A DNA stretch of 64,000 bases, taken from positions 124,001-188,000 of the forward strand of contig NZ_KE384567.1 in assembly GCF_000426765.1 (NCBI RefSeq), written 5' to 3'. The notes beneath the pieces were generated by a model. It was given only the letters and a program-made list of their open reading frames with translations, did no database searches and was not told where the DNA came from. The stretch is from Vibrio litoralis DSM 17657 (GTDB lineage Bacteria > Pseudomonadota > Gammaproteobacteria > Enterobacterales > Vibrionaceae). Each line of letters opens with the position of its first letter. Position 1 is the stretch's first letter. This document shows, piece after piece, positions 63,509-64,000 of this stretch. The translations under genes were made by a program, and so were the position numbers.

Positions 63509-64000
63509 TTAATATTGCTCTGATAGCGCGGCTAGTTGATCGGCTTGGTATTCTTGAATAACTGGATCCACCAGGCTTTGTAGATCGCCTTCCATCACTT
63601 CGTTTAAACGGTATAAGGTTAAGTTAATGCGGTGATCCGACACACGGCCTTGTGGGTAATTATAAGTACGAATACGGTCACTGCGATCACCAGAACCTAA
63701 TAGGTTACGACGGGTATCAGACTCAGCCGCCGCGCGTTTTTCTTCTTCCGCTTTAATGATACGGGCAGCCAGAACTGCCATCGCTTTGGCTTTGTTTTTA
63801 TGCTGTGAACGCTCATCCTGACACTCAACCACAGTACCGGTTGGTAAGTGGGTAATACGAATAGCGGAATCGGTGGTGTTAACGTGCTGACCACCCGCAC
63901 CTGATGAACGGAAGGTATCGATTTTTAAATCAGAAGCTTTAATCTCTGGGACTTCAGCTTCTGGAATTTCCGCCATAACCGCAACAGTACATGCTGAAGT
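63509..64000 (-). CDS. prfA: Peptide chain release factor 1 (C-terminal part)
   Basis: The frame is open to the right edge of the window ([13 protein letters not shown]), so only about 163 C-terminal residues are seen. The GGQ motif that triggers peptide release lies in [18 protein letters not shown], and the segment [25 protein letters not shown] is RF1-typical. It reads UAA and UAG stops. The anticodon-like PxT loop is off the window. An internal Met at 63976 is not the start. Confidence 0.96.
   Translation of the reverse strand, partial: TSACTVAVMAEIPEAEVPEIKASDLKIDTFRSSGAGGQHVNTTDSAIRITHLPTGTVVECQDERSQHKNKAKAMAVLAARIIKAEEEKRAAAESDTRRNLLGSGDRSDRIRTYNYPQGRVSDHRINLTLYRLNEVMEGDLQSLVDPVIQEYQADQLAALSEQY

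Overview
The window looks like a chromosomal segment of a Vibrionaceae bacterium, probably a Vibrio. The evidence is gene content and order (prfA-prmC-sirB2-sirB1-kdsA; a TonB2-type ttpC-exbB-exbD-tonB-TPR cluster; a lipoprotein 5'-nucleotidase of the UshA/NutA type), the AT-rich intergenic spacers, and ERIC-like and other palindromic repeats of the kind common in this family. No ribosomal RNA, CRISPR array, integron cassette, insertion sequence or prophage was recognised. Both edges cut genes: a photolyase at the left and prfA at the right.

Layout. 1-5840: a tightly overlapping operon of photolyase, SnoaL-like protein, short-chain dehydrogenase, FAD oxidoreductase, DUF1365, cyclopropane-fatty-acid-synthase-like methyltransferase and DUF2878. 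This gene set is typical of light or singlet-oxygen responsive loci that act on membrane lipids. 5852-9345: a DUF2254 membrane protein, tRNA-Arg(CCU) and an MsbA-like ABC exporter. 9572-15670: hydroxamate-type siderophore uptake (TonB receptor, FhuC, FhuD, fused FhuB) with no biosynthesis genes. 15994-21873: an OmpA-like lipoprotein, a DUF938 methyltransferase, ABC-F YbiT, Hsp70-like YegD and a Gfo/Idh/MocA oxidoreductase. 21962-31673: a second iron block with a FhuF-like ferric-siderophore reductase, another TonB receptor, an AraC/GyrI regulator and a complete TonB2-type energy system. Good Fur-box candidates precede the reductase, the second receptor and the TonB operon.

32014-42758 is the most unusual part: a ten-gene catabolic locus on two divergent arms around a 24-bp palindrome. 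One arm encodes an iron alcohol dehydrogenase, a DapA/NanA-superfamily aldolase, a TAXI-type TRAP transporter (receptor plus fused permease), a sialidase-fold protein without a signal peptide, a YhcH/YiaL-like protein and a short-chain dehydrogenase. The other encodes a DUF1537 acid-sugar kinase, a PdxA2-like dehydrogenase and a DeoR regulator. The parts suggest import of an acidic sugar, aldol cleavage, and channelling of a four-carbon acid to dihydroxyacetone phosphate. The combination does not match the nan, otn or dtn pathways I know. A decayed gene fragment lies at its left edge and a solitary repeat end near its right edge, so it may have been inserted.

43136-64000 is mostly housekeeping: gltX, a CueR-type promoter with the copper ATPase copA, a TraB/GumN protein, a TrmH-family methyltransferase, gdhA, tRNA-Pro with a tandem array of its own 3' end, smrA, rluF, an HlyD/ABC-2 exporter, tRNA-Leu and tRNA-Cys followed by a lone HNH-endonuclease gene, ybaK, ushA/nutA, and the kdsA-sirB1-sirB2-prmC-prfA operon.
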